DNA of 27,018 bases from a virus. The stretch lies in IMG/VR virus record IMGVR_UViG_3300012356_000005, positions 1 to 27,018 of that record; one strand, 5' to 3'. Shown here one piece after another: positions 14,176 to 20,561 of this stretch. Both the position numbers and the translations under genes were made by a program. Under the pieces are notes generated by a model. The model was not told the origin of the DNA and made no database searches. It saw only the letters and a program-made list of their open reading frames with translations. Every line of letters begins with the position of its first letter. Within the stretch, counting starts at the first letter, position 1.

Positions 14176-14709
14176 ATGGCGACGACGTATTTCGATCCAG
14201 CAAGCGCCGGTGACAGGAATCTATTGCCACCGGGCATGCGAAGCGACGCAGAACTGGCTAACGTAGCAGCGCTGTCGGAAGTGGACGTGATTGGGTACTA
14301 CACACAGGACCCCGCCTACTTCCTGTAGCTTTACACGAACCAGCTTGGCCTGCAGGGCTTCTTCGATGCCACATTCGGCGTCGGTGAAGATGTAACGAAC
14401 CAAGGTGCACCGGCCAACGCCGTCGTACCGCAGCTCCGCGTGTTCCTGCGTGGGTACAAAGCTGACGCCTCGGATCCCGCTGTGGATCCGAATCTGAAGC
14501 TCGCGCTCAAGCGCGCGATCGCGGAAGTCATCGCGTGGCGCTTGAACCAGTGGAAGTCCATCGAGCCTGGCGTCGAGGCATCCTCCGGCACCGATGGCGG
14601 CGTGCCGAAGAGCAAGAAGTTCCGGGCGACGGCAGAGGATCGCTATCCGCCCGACTGGACCCGTTGGCTATATGCCTTCGATTCACGTCCCGTGCTGTGG
14701 GGATGGTGA
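14176..14709 (+). CDS. Probable neck (head-tail connector) protein, interrupted by TAG at codon 51
   Basis: ATG 14176 has AGGA a few bases upstream. The first 50 codons (MATTYFDPASAGDRNLLPPG up to DPAYFL) look coding, with about two thirds G/C in third position. They then meet TAG at 14326-14328. The same frame continues open for 127 codons, with LRVFLRGYKADASDP and VIAWRLNQWKSIEPG, to the TGA at 14709. After the TAG the first start is GTG 14440, with no ribosome binding site. The intact product would be about 177 residues. Position between head genes and tail completion genes suggests a connector; no family is recognised. Readthrough, bypass or a disrupted gene are the options. A conservative call is 14440-14709. 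Confidence 0.6.
14326..14328 (+). other. In-frame TAG inside neck gene (possible recoding site)
   Basis: Context is GCC TAC TTC CTG TAG CTT TAC. The six bases before the stop, TTCCTG, are the same as before the TAA at 4181. A downstream C after TAG is a known leaky context. In both genes a Tyr codon (TAC) in place of the stop would give FLY. Confidence 0.6.
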
Positions 14710-14713
14710 CGAC

Positions 14714-14965
14714 ATGGACGTATGGGATGACAGCCAGCCCGATGGCCCCGAGCCCGAGCCGTGGAAGAAGCAGCCCCAACCGCCCCGACAGGATGTAACC
14801 CCGAGCGGACAACCGCACGGTTACTTCGAACCGAGCAAGTACTCGCTACTCGATTCAGATGCCCTACGGCGCCAGAAGCACTACCATCGACTCCTAGCCG
14901 ATAGCATGACGCCGCATCCGCTGTGGTGGAAGCGCCTGATGGCCTTCCTAGGGCGTGGCGTATGA
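14714..14965 (+). CDS. Small Pro-rich hypothetical protein
   Basis: 83 residues from ATG 14714. The N-terminal half is Pro/Gln/Asp-rich (PDGPEPEPWKKQPQPPRQ), the C-terminal half basic and helical (LRRQKHYHRLLADSM, WWKRLMAFLGRG). The frame is open upstream to 14594 only as a shadow of the previous gene. Its stop overlaps the next start (ATGA at 14962-14965). Not recognised; likely a small neck or assembly component by position. Confidence 0.5.
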   Translation: MDVWDDSQPDGPEPEPWKKQPQPPRQDVTPSGQPHGYFEPSKYSLLDSDALRRQKHYHRLLADSMTPHPLWWKRLMAFLGRGV

Positions 14966-15495
14966 TGGACACATCGCCGCTCGACTACACGTACGTGCTC
15001 ATGGGCAACCTGACGAATCAAGTCCGTGATCTCTTCACGCGGATATTCGAGTCAGAGGGCTCAGAGGCCGGCGAGGCATGGGAGCCGTTATCCCCTGCTA
15101 CCGAAGCCCGAAAATTGCGACTCGGGCTCAGTTCCGCGATCCTCGTAGCCGAGGACGACCTCCGACGCTCCCTAGCATTCGGGACGGGAGGCGGATACGC
15201 TGAGCTGCGCGATGAGCATACACTGGCAGTCGGTACCGATGACCCAGCAGGACCGTTTCATCAGCTCGGAACGCGTCGGATGCCGCAACGAAAAATTGCG
15301 CCCGATGCATCTGACATTCCACAGGCGGAGACCACGGACTGGTCGAACATCGCCGGTCAGCATGCTAAGGGACAGATCGGGAAGCGACTAATGGATGCCT
15401 TCGGCGAGCTGAAGCGCTTCGAAGAGGGCGCCGAGGGCGCGATCGAATTGGTCCTAGAGGACCTGGCAGAACTCGCGGAGGTCTTGGTCATATGA
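14962..15495 (+). CDS. Phage virion morphogenesis (tail completion) protein
   Basis: 177 residues from ATG 14962, overlapping the previous stop; the in-frame GTG at 14923 lies in the previous gene. The sequence EAWEPLSPATEARKLRLG, then LRRSLAFGTGGGYAEL and the region GPFHQLGTRRMPQRK, fits the phage virion morphogenesis family (gpS/gpG-like), which acts in tail completion and head-tail joining. In this family a WxPLs-T followed by a HQ-G-R-MPxR motif is characteristic. The last 30 residues are acidic and helical. It ends as ATGA with the next gene. Confidence 0.78.
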   Translation: MMDTSPLDYTYVLMGNLTNQVRDLFTRIFESEGSEAGEAWEPLSPATEARKLRLGLSSAILVAEDDLRRSLAFGTGGGYAELRDEHTLAVGTDDPAGPFHQLGTRRMPQRKIAPDASDIPQAETTDWSNIAGQHAKGQIGKRLMDAFGELKRFEEGAEGAIELVLEDLAELAEVLVI

Positions 15496-16070
15496 GCGGA
15501 CGCCTGGAAATCGAACGACAGGTCGCTGACTGGCTTGGTAGTGACGTGAACACACGGATCACCACGGTGCCGGTTGATGCCGGGGATCCACTACCCCCCG
15601 TGATCCCGACGTTCATGGCGTCTGGTGAGGGCGTTGACGTCGCCACGCCGAATAACCTGGCGATCTTCGACTCCACGCGGCACGCGATTGTTGCCTCGCG
15701 TCAGGCGCCGCCGGCGTATCCGGCGCTCTACGTGATGTCGCAGGGTCCGATCCTCTTCAAGGGTGAGCCGGTACCCGCGGGACAGATCCGCTACGCTGCT
15801 GCTCCAGTGAAGATCGCGATTCGGTACCTGACTGCGAACACTGATGTAGCCGCGGCGAGACGCGACGGTTGTTACACGCTGCGAGCCGTTGCGCGAAGCC
15901 TACGGCAGATGTCCAAGACCCAGATGCCGCTCGTTCGGAATGGCATCGAGATGATCCTCGGGATGGATCCGCTAGAGTTCTACCCCGTGGTCGAATCAGT
16001 CGGTAATGGCCGTGTGGCCGGCGCCGTTGTTGTTGCCTACGACGTTCGCGATGTTAACCCGGAGTACTGA
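15492..16070 (+). CDS. Probable tail terminator / tail-completion protein
   Basis: 192 residues, overlapping the previous gene by ATGA. It lies between the morphogenesis protein and the tube protein, the normal place for the tail terminator that caps the finished tail. The body (VKIAIRYLTANTDVAAARR, LRAVARSLRQMSKTQMPLV, GAVVVAYDVRDVNPEY) alternates strands and helices as expected. I see no decisive motif, so the name rests on gene order and size. Confidence 0.55.
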   Translation: MSGRLEIERQVADWLGSDVNTRITTVPVDAGDPLPPVIPTFMASGEGVDVATPNNLAIFDSTRHAIVASRQAPPAYPALYVMSQGPILFKGEPVPAGQIRYAAAPVKIAIRYLTANTDVAAARRDGCYTLRAVARSLRQMSKTQMPLVRNGIEMILGMDPLEFYPVVESVGNGRVAGAVVVAYDVRDVNPEY

Positions 16071-16075
16071 CCAAC

Positions 16076-16234
16076 ATGAGCACGACATTCATCATGCCTA
16101 ACGGGGAAGCTATTCCAGTGCCGCAGGATGTCGTGGCGCAGGGGAACGCGGCCCAACAGTCGTTCTACGACCTTCAGGCGCAGCGCATTGCGCTCGAAAC
16201 AGCGCCGGCCGAGCCGGCAGGGAGTGACGCATGA
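16076..16234 (+). CDS. Tiny hypothetical protein
   Basis: 52 residues from ATG 16076 (MSTTFIMPNGEAIPVPQDVV) with GGAG at 16061-16064. The stop overlaps the start of the tube gene (ATGA at 16231-16234), and the GGAG at 16221-16224 in its tail serves that gene. The short tight junctions support a real gene. Acidic, Ala/Gln-rich; function unknown. Confidence 0.5.
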   Translation: MSTTFIMPNGEAIPVPQDVVAQGNAAQQSFYDLQAQRIALETAPAEPAGSDA

Positions 16235-17304
16235 CCGCACCTCGCACACTTAACCAATGGGGCTACGCGGCCAAGATCGAGACGACGTATGGTCTGATCA
16301 ACGCGCCAGGAGTCGGCGACGGCATCCTGTTGAAGATGGTCCCCTCTGTCGACGTTCCGCAGTGGCTGAACCCCGGCGATCGTGGTGTCACGCCTGGTGC
16401 CGCGCCGCGTCAGAATGCGCCGAACTCGGGCCGCTGGGGCAGCTACAAGCTCCAAGCAGAAGGTATCGGCTTCGGGGCAGCGTACAGCGCCGGCAACAAG
16501 CCACACCTGGACGTGCTCTACCAGGCATCCGGCTTCAGCTCGACCGGTAGCTTCACGGGTGGCCAGGAAAACTACCTGTACGCTCCGCAGACGCAGCCTA
16601 CCGCGTTGACGTCCGTTACTTCCGATGTGAACCTGTCCGGAATGCTCTATCGTTTGTACGGCGCCTACGCCGATCTGTCCGTGGCGTCGAAGGGCCCCGA
16701 GATCCCGATCTGGGACTTCGAGATGAACGGCATCATGGATCCGATGACAGACGCCGCGATTCCGGCTTATTCATCGTATCCCGCCATGGCGAATGTGCCT
16801 ATGAAAGCGGATGCCATGACGGCGAAGATCGGTCTCTTCGTGGCCGGCGCGAATAACACTGGCTTGGTTCTGCGGTCGTTCGGCCTGAAGATGGGCCGTA
16901 GCATCAAGAATCACCGTGCCAACCTCGCCTCGCTTGGTTCGTCTTTCGGGCACGCTGGCTTCACGCCCGCCTACCGCAAGACCGAGATCGAGATGGTGGT
17001 CGAGCGCGTGGCATTGGCGACGACCACGCCGTGGAATACCGCGACGACGCTGAACCCGTACAAGCTCGCAGAAGACGCGGTGCCCGTGTTGCTGCAGTTG
17101 TCGGTCGGCGCGACGCAGTACAAGCGCTGGCACATCCAGACCGGAACCGCTCTGACCGCAGGCGCCCCGAATCCGGCGGCGCAGGCGATCCTGACGAACG
17201 TGAAGGACACCGCGGACGGGCCAACGGCCACGTGGACCCTGACGTTCGAGTGCTTCGCATCGACGTACGGCGCTTCAGATGAGGTCAGCATCCTCTACAA
17301 TTAG
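16231..17304 (+). CDS. Probable major tail tube protein
   Basis: 357 residues, ATG 16231 with GGAG at 16221-16224. The N-terminus (QWGYAAKIETTYGLINAP) has the pattern of siphovirus tube proteins, in which a WG-A-E-TYG motif precedes the first strands. The body is strand-rich (GSYKLQAEGIGFGAAY, MKADAMTAKIGLFVAG, ATWTLTFECFASTYGA). It comes just before the chaperone pair and tape measure. The tube protein stacks in rings and forms the tail shaft. It is followed by a strong stem-loop (17317-17351). Longer than many tube proteins, so an added C-terminal domain is possible. Confidence 0.72.
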   Translation: MTAPRTLNQWGYAAKIETTYGLINAPGVGDGILLKMVPSVDVPQWLNPGDRGVTPGAAPRQNAPNSGRWGSYKLQAEGIGFGAAYSAGNKPHLDVLYQASGFSSTGSFTGGQENYLYAPQTQPTALTSVTSDVNLSGMLYRLYGAYADLSVASKGPEIPIWDFEMNGIMDPMTDAAIPAYSSYPAMANVPMKADAMTAKIGLFVAGANNTGLVLRSFGLKMGRSIKNHRANLASLGSSFGHAGFTPAYRKTEIEMVVERVALATTTPWNTATTLNPYKLAEDAVPVLLQLSVGATQYKRWHIQTGTALTAGAPNPAAQAILTNVKDTADGPTATWTLTFECFASTYGASDEVSILYN

Positions 17305-17316
17305 ATTCACTCCGCA

Positions 17317-17351
17317 GGGACCGGATGGACGCTTCGCGACCGTCCGGTCCC
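17317..17351 (+). terminator. Strong stem-loop after the tail tube gene (no U-tract)
   Basis: GGGACCGGATGG (17317-17328) pairs with CCGTCCGGTCCC (17340-17351): 12 bp with one G-U pair and an 11-base loop. A C-rich stretch, not a T-run, follows. Similar in style to the stem-loop after the coat gene. Confidence 0.5.
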
Positions 17352-17366
17352 CGCACCCCTCCCCGC

Positions 17367-17376
17367 AGGAGCTCCT
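17367..17376 (+). promoter_or_regulatory. Palindromic ribosome binding site before chaperone gene
   Basis: AGGAGCTCCT is a perfect 10-base palindrome that includes the AGGAG for ATG 17380. The symmetry may be chance. Confidence 0.3.
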
Positions 17377-17379
17377 CCG

Positions 17380-17859
17380 ATGTTCGACGCACAAGCCTAC
17401 CTAACCACACTTGAACCTCCCGTGTACATCGATCGCGCAGGTAAGAAGCATACGGGACGCGTGCTCGGTGCGGATCAGTGGCTGATGTTCCAGCACTCTC
17501 TTCGCGCTTCAGACAACGTCGATCGCATACTTCAGCGCATCGTTGCGCACATCTTTCCCCATCCGTGGTGGAAGATCTGGCGCCACTCTGTGCGGTGGGA
17601 CATATGGCAACTGCCGCCGATTGGACGGATGCGAGCCGTGTGGAATTTTATGCAGTCCCAGGCGAAGGCGATGGGCGTCTCCTTCCCTGGGACATTCCCG
17701 ACGCTGCAGCCGCCGCTCGACTCGATGGCCGTCCCGTCGCCCGACTCCCCGACACCTGGCTACTCGCAAAGTTCCATCAGCGATACCCAGGGCTTTACTA
17801 TAAGTGGGGCGCCGGCTGGCACACCACCGATGGAACCATCCCCCACCGTCTATTCTTAA
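17380..17859 (+). CDS. Tail assembly chaperone, first frame (gpG-like)
   Basis: 159 residues, ATG 17380 with AGGAG at 17367-17371. It lies directly before the tape measure, where siphoviruses encode a pair of overlapping chaperone genes. The N-terminal 90 residues (PPVYIDRAGKKHTGRVLGA, LQRIVAHIFPHPWWKIW) look well ordered; the end (SPDSPTPGYSQSS) looks like a frame past its functional end. A second frame overlaps, open to 18023. G/C in third position supports this frame to about 17755. Role: chaperone for the tape measure, inferred from context. Confidence 0.7.
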   Translation: MFDAQAYLTTLEPPVYIDRAGKKHTGRVLGADQWLMFQHSLRASDNVDRILQRIVAHIFPHPWWKIWRHSVRWDIWQLPPIGRMRAVWNFMQSQAKAMGVSFPGTFPTLQPPLDSMAVPSPDSPTPGYSQSSISDTQGFTISGAPAGTPPMEPSPTVYS

Positions 17860-18023
17860 TGCTATTGGGCGGGATCGAGGTCCTCGAAGCTGGTGACAGC
17901 GTTCGTGCAGCAAACAGCGCGGCCTTGGGACAGGCGCTGGCAACGGCTGGTGACACGCCCTCCGTGCAGCGCGTGATGGCACAGATGATTCGAACCGCTT
18001 ACCCTGAACGATACGACGACTAA
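17604..18023 (+). CDS. Tail assembly chaperone, second frame (gpT-like extension, -1 frame)
   Basis: The frame is -1 relative to the first chaperone and runs to TAA 18023. The convincing part starts near KFHQRYPGLYYKWGAGWHTT (about 17770) and ends AQMIRTAYPERYDD. It is most likely made by -1 frameshifting. In-frame starts at ATG 17604 (weak GGTGGGA) and ATG 17859 (TAATG overlap with the first stop, giving 54 residues) are alternatives. I find no canonical X XXY YYZ heptamer in register; the best candidate is the T-run in AATTTTA at 17644-17650. The next gene starts right after its stop (TAAATG). Confidence 0.55.
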   Translation: MATAADWTDASRVEFYAVPGEGDGRLLPWDIPDAAAAARLDGRPVARLPDTWLLAKFHQRYPGLYYKWGAGWHTTDGTIPHRLFLMLLGGIEVLEAGDSVRAANSAALGQALATAGDTPSVQRVMAQMIRTAYPERYDD

Positions 18024-20222
18024 ATGGCCTCCATCGTTGAAATTCTGATCAACATCAAGGATAACGCATCCGCGGGATTGGCGAGTCTTGCCAATGCCAT
18101 GAGCGGAGCGTCGGATGCCGGATCGGGACTCAGCAGCACCCTCAAGACGGTCACCGAAGTCATCGGTGCCGCGGCACTCGGCGCTGCTGTCACGGCTTCG
18201 GTTGAGGTATGGGCCAAGTGGCAGCAGAGCGTGGTCGAGTTGAATGCCGCCTTGTCGCTGACGGGACAGTACTCGGAGGCCGCGAGCGCGCAGATCCAGG
18301 GCATGGCGGAATACATCCAGAACGTGACGAGTGTCTCCAAGCAGAGCGCGCTCGGTGTGTCGGAGATGGCCGCGGCCTTTACGCATCTGCAGCCCACGCA
18401 ACTTGCAGAGCTTCAGAAGGCTGCCGTCGGATTCCAAGCGGTCTTCGGCGGCGGTATGGAGCACGCCGCATCGCTCTTCTCCCGGTCGCTGGAGGGTTCA
18501 GGAATCGTGCTGCGCCGGTATGGTGTGGATATCGATTCCACCATGTCGGAATCGGAGCGCTTCAGCGCTATCATGTCGCGATTTGGCCCGATGTTCCAAG
18601 TCGCCGTATCGGGTGCGGATACGCTTGCTGGACGCTTCGAGCAGATGAAGAATCAGTTCCAGGATCTCGAACGTACCGTGGGAGACCTGGTGACGCGTAT
18701 ACTCGGCCTACAGGGTGGTATCGAGGGCACCAAGGGCGTAGTTGAGCGTGCCAATGAGTGGATCAAGGACCACGGGGACATCCTCGTGGCTTACGGCACG
18801 AGATTCGTCGCCGCGATGACGGCGCTCATCGAGCTAGTCCCTGCGCTCTTCCTCGTGGTGATCGATAAGGTCGCACCACTCTTCGAAACGGTGAAGGGAT
18901 GGATCGACAAGATCGAGGAGCTGTTGGCGAAATCGAGCAAGGCAATTCTTGACGCCACTCAAGGGGCTGGTCCGAAGCTCGTGATAACGGCGGACACTAC
19001 GCCGGCGGAGAAGCACATCGCAGAACTTGAAACCAAGTTCCAGAATCTCGTGAAGCTCCTGATGACGCCCGTGGAAGTCTCGCCCGTGCGTCGCTTGGGG
19101 ACCGTGGAGACCGGAAAGGGTGCCGAGGAGAACCTTCCAACAGCGATAGTGAAGGCCTCGGATACGACGATCATCTCGGGCATGATCTCGCAGCAGAAGG
19201 AGCTGACGGAGCGCGTTCATGAGGGATCTTTGACGTATCAGGACTACTTGTACTACATCAACAAGGTCCGTGACACCATGGTGGTGCAGCTCGCCGCTAT
19301 GCGCGCGCACAAGGAAGCCCTGGTCGACGAGGAGAAGACCGGAAAGGACAACAATCTCGCGATCCAAGGCACCGAGGTACAGATCAATCGGCTCGTTGTG
19401 GCCCTCAAGTCGCTCGGCCTCGAAGGAGATCCGAACGTCAAGAGCCTAACCGCGAGCATCAAGGACCTGGATGAGCAGTACAAGACCGGCGTCATCACGC
19501 TCGGGGCATACGAGACGGCGAAGCAGAAGCTCATCGATCAGATCAAGGCCGAGATCGCGGCCGATGTAGCGCTGTTGACTTCGTTGACCTTGACGAAGGA
19601 TCAGTCCGATGCTCTGACGAAGAGTATCGCGGCACTCCGTGGAGAACTCGATAAGTTGGAAAAGGCCGGCGCGACTGCCGGGGAGCGTATCTTCCGCGCA
19701 TTCGCCGGTAGTGGCGGTATCACCGAGGCGGCCGAGGCAGCTAAGAGATCCTTCAAGGAACTCGGGGAAGAGACCATTACGGCAGGCACTGCTGCTGCTG
19801 GCGCGGCACTGGCGAGCGGAAAGAACGTTGGCGCTGCGCTGAAAGAGGTGGCGCGGACTGAGTCGGCGCACGCCTTTGCCAAGGCCTTGGAGTACCTCGC
19901 GGAGGCACTTGCCGCGACGGTGATAAGTCCTGGTCAGGCGGGCGGGCTCTTTGCTGCCTCGGCGGAAATGTTCGCTGCTGGTGAGGCCTTCAAGCTAATC
20001 GGAGGGGGTGGCGGGGGCGGAGGGGGCGCAGGCGGTGGCGGAGGTGGCGGAGGTGGCGCTTCGGCGCAACAGACCTCGAACTCCGTACAGGGACTTGCCC
20101 AGGGAGGCTTCACTCTCGTGATTCCGGCGGGGCTGACCAACTCCCCGCGCTTCTACGACGAGCTTATGGGCGCCATCGAGCAGGCGGGCATCCGTGGCAT
20201 CCACGTCGCCACGCAGGGCTGA
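18024..20222 (+). CDS. Tail tape measure protein
   Basis: 732 residues, the longest gene, starting directly after the chaperone stop. Long Ala/Gln/Ser-rich helical parts (LASLANAMSGASDAGSGLSS), a hydrophobic segment near residues 262-281 (VAAMTALIELVPALFLVVID) and a C-terminal half of repeated helices are typical of tape measures. They set tail length and may help DNA entry. At roughly 1.5 angstrom per residue, the tail would be about 110 nm. A run of about 20 glycines with one Ala (20001-20060) precedes the last 45 residues. No cell-wall hydrolase motif was noticed. Confidence 0.93.
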   Translation: MASIVEILINIKDNASAGLASLANAMSGASDAGSGLSSTLKTVTEVIGAAALGAAVTASVEVWAKWQQSVVELNAALSLTGQYSEAASAQIQGMAEYIQNVTSVSKQSALGVSEMAAAFTHLQPTQLAELQKAAVGFQAVFGGGMEHAASLFSRSLEGSGIVLRRYGVDIDSTMSESERFSAIMSRFGPMFQVAVSGADTLAGRFEQMKNQFQDLERTVGDLVTRILGLQGGIEGTKGVVERANEWIKDHGDILVAYGTRFVAAMTALIELVPALFLVVIDKVAPLFETVKGWIDKIEELLAKSSKAILDATQGAGPKLVITADTTPAEKHIAELETKFQNLVKLLMTPVEVSPVRRLGTVETGKGAEENLPTAIVKASDTTIISGMISQQKELTERVHEGSLTYQDYLYYINKVRDTMVVQLAAMRAHKEALVDEEKTGKDNNLAIQGTEVQINRLVVALKSLGLEGDPNVKSLTASIKDLDEQYKTGVITLGAYETAKQKLIDQIKAEIAADVALLTSLTLTKDQSDALTKSIAALRGELDKLEKAGATAGERIFRAFAGSGGITEAAEAAKRSFKELGEETITAGTAAAGAALASGKNVGAALKEVARTESAHAFAKALEYLAEALAATVISPGQAGGLFAASAEMFAAGEAFKLIGGGGGGGGGAGGGGGGGGGASAQQTSNSVQGLAQGGFTLVIPAGLTNSPRFYDELMGAIEQAGIRGIHVATQG

Positions 20223-20225
20223 GTG

Positions 20226-20561
20226 ATGACCGTCCAGGTGTTCTCCTTCACCGATGCCGTCTCGCGGTCGCTCGCCGTTATCAGCGCGATCCGCCAACGA
20301 CTGTTCTCGGAGGCAGACATCGCTGCCCGTGCTCCAATCGGATTGCTCGATGGCTCCGGCTTCATGGACGGGACCTACATCCTGGACGGCATGCGGTGGC
20401 CTGACGTTGCTCTTACTGACGCCATCAAGCGTCGGGATGTCTCGACGGGCGCGGCACCTCGCGCCCCGGCGGGCATCTGTGACGGCTCTGGATATGCTGA
20501 CGGAACTTATTTCTGCGACGGGATGAGGTGGGCTGATGTCGCCTTCAAGGACGCTATCTAG
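20226..20561 (+). CDS. Small protein with duplicated 32-residue module, probable tail protein
   Basis: 111 residues; ATG 20226 (or GTG 20223) just after the tape measure. The second half holds two copies of a 32-residue unit (20331-20426 and 20463-20558), 22 of 32 residues identical, both reading DGSG--DGTY--DGMRW-DVA--DAI. Within each, a DG pair recurs every six residues. The DNA of the copies has diverged, so the duplication is not recent. N-terminal FTDAVSRSLAVISAIRQRLF is helical. It stands between the tape measure and tailspikes; it may sit on the tail tip. Confidence 0.6.
   Translation: MTVQVFSFTDAVSRSLAVISAIRQRLFSEADIAARAPIGLLDGSGFMDGTYILDGMRWPDVALTDAIKRRDVSTGAAPRAPAGICDGSGYADGTYFCDGMRWADVAFKDAI

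Noticed and set aside
17478-17603. Early part of the -1 frame as coding
   Set aside because: Arg/His/Ser-rich sequence with poor codon bias; the first chaperone frame is clearly the coding one here.
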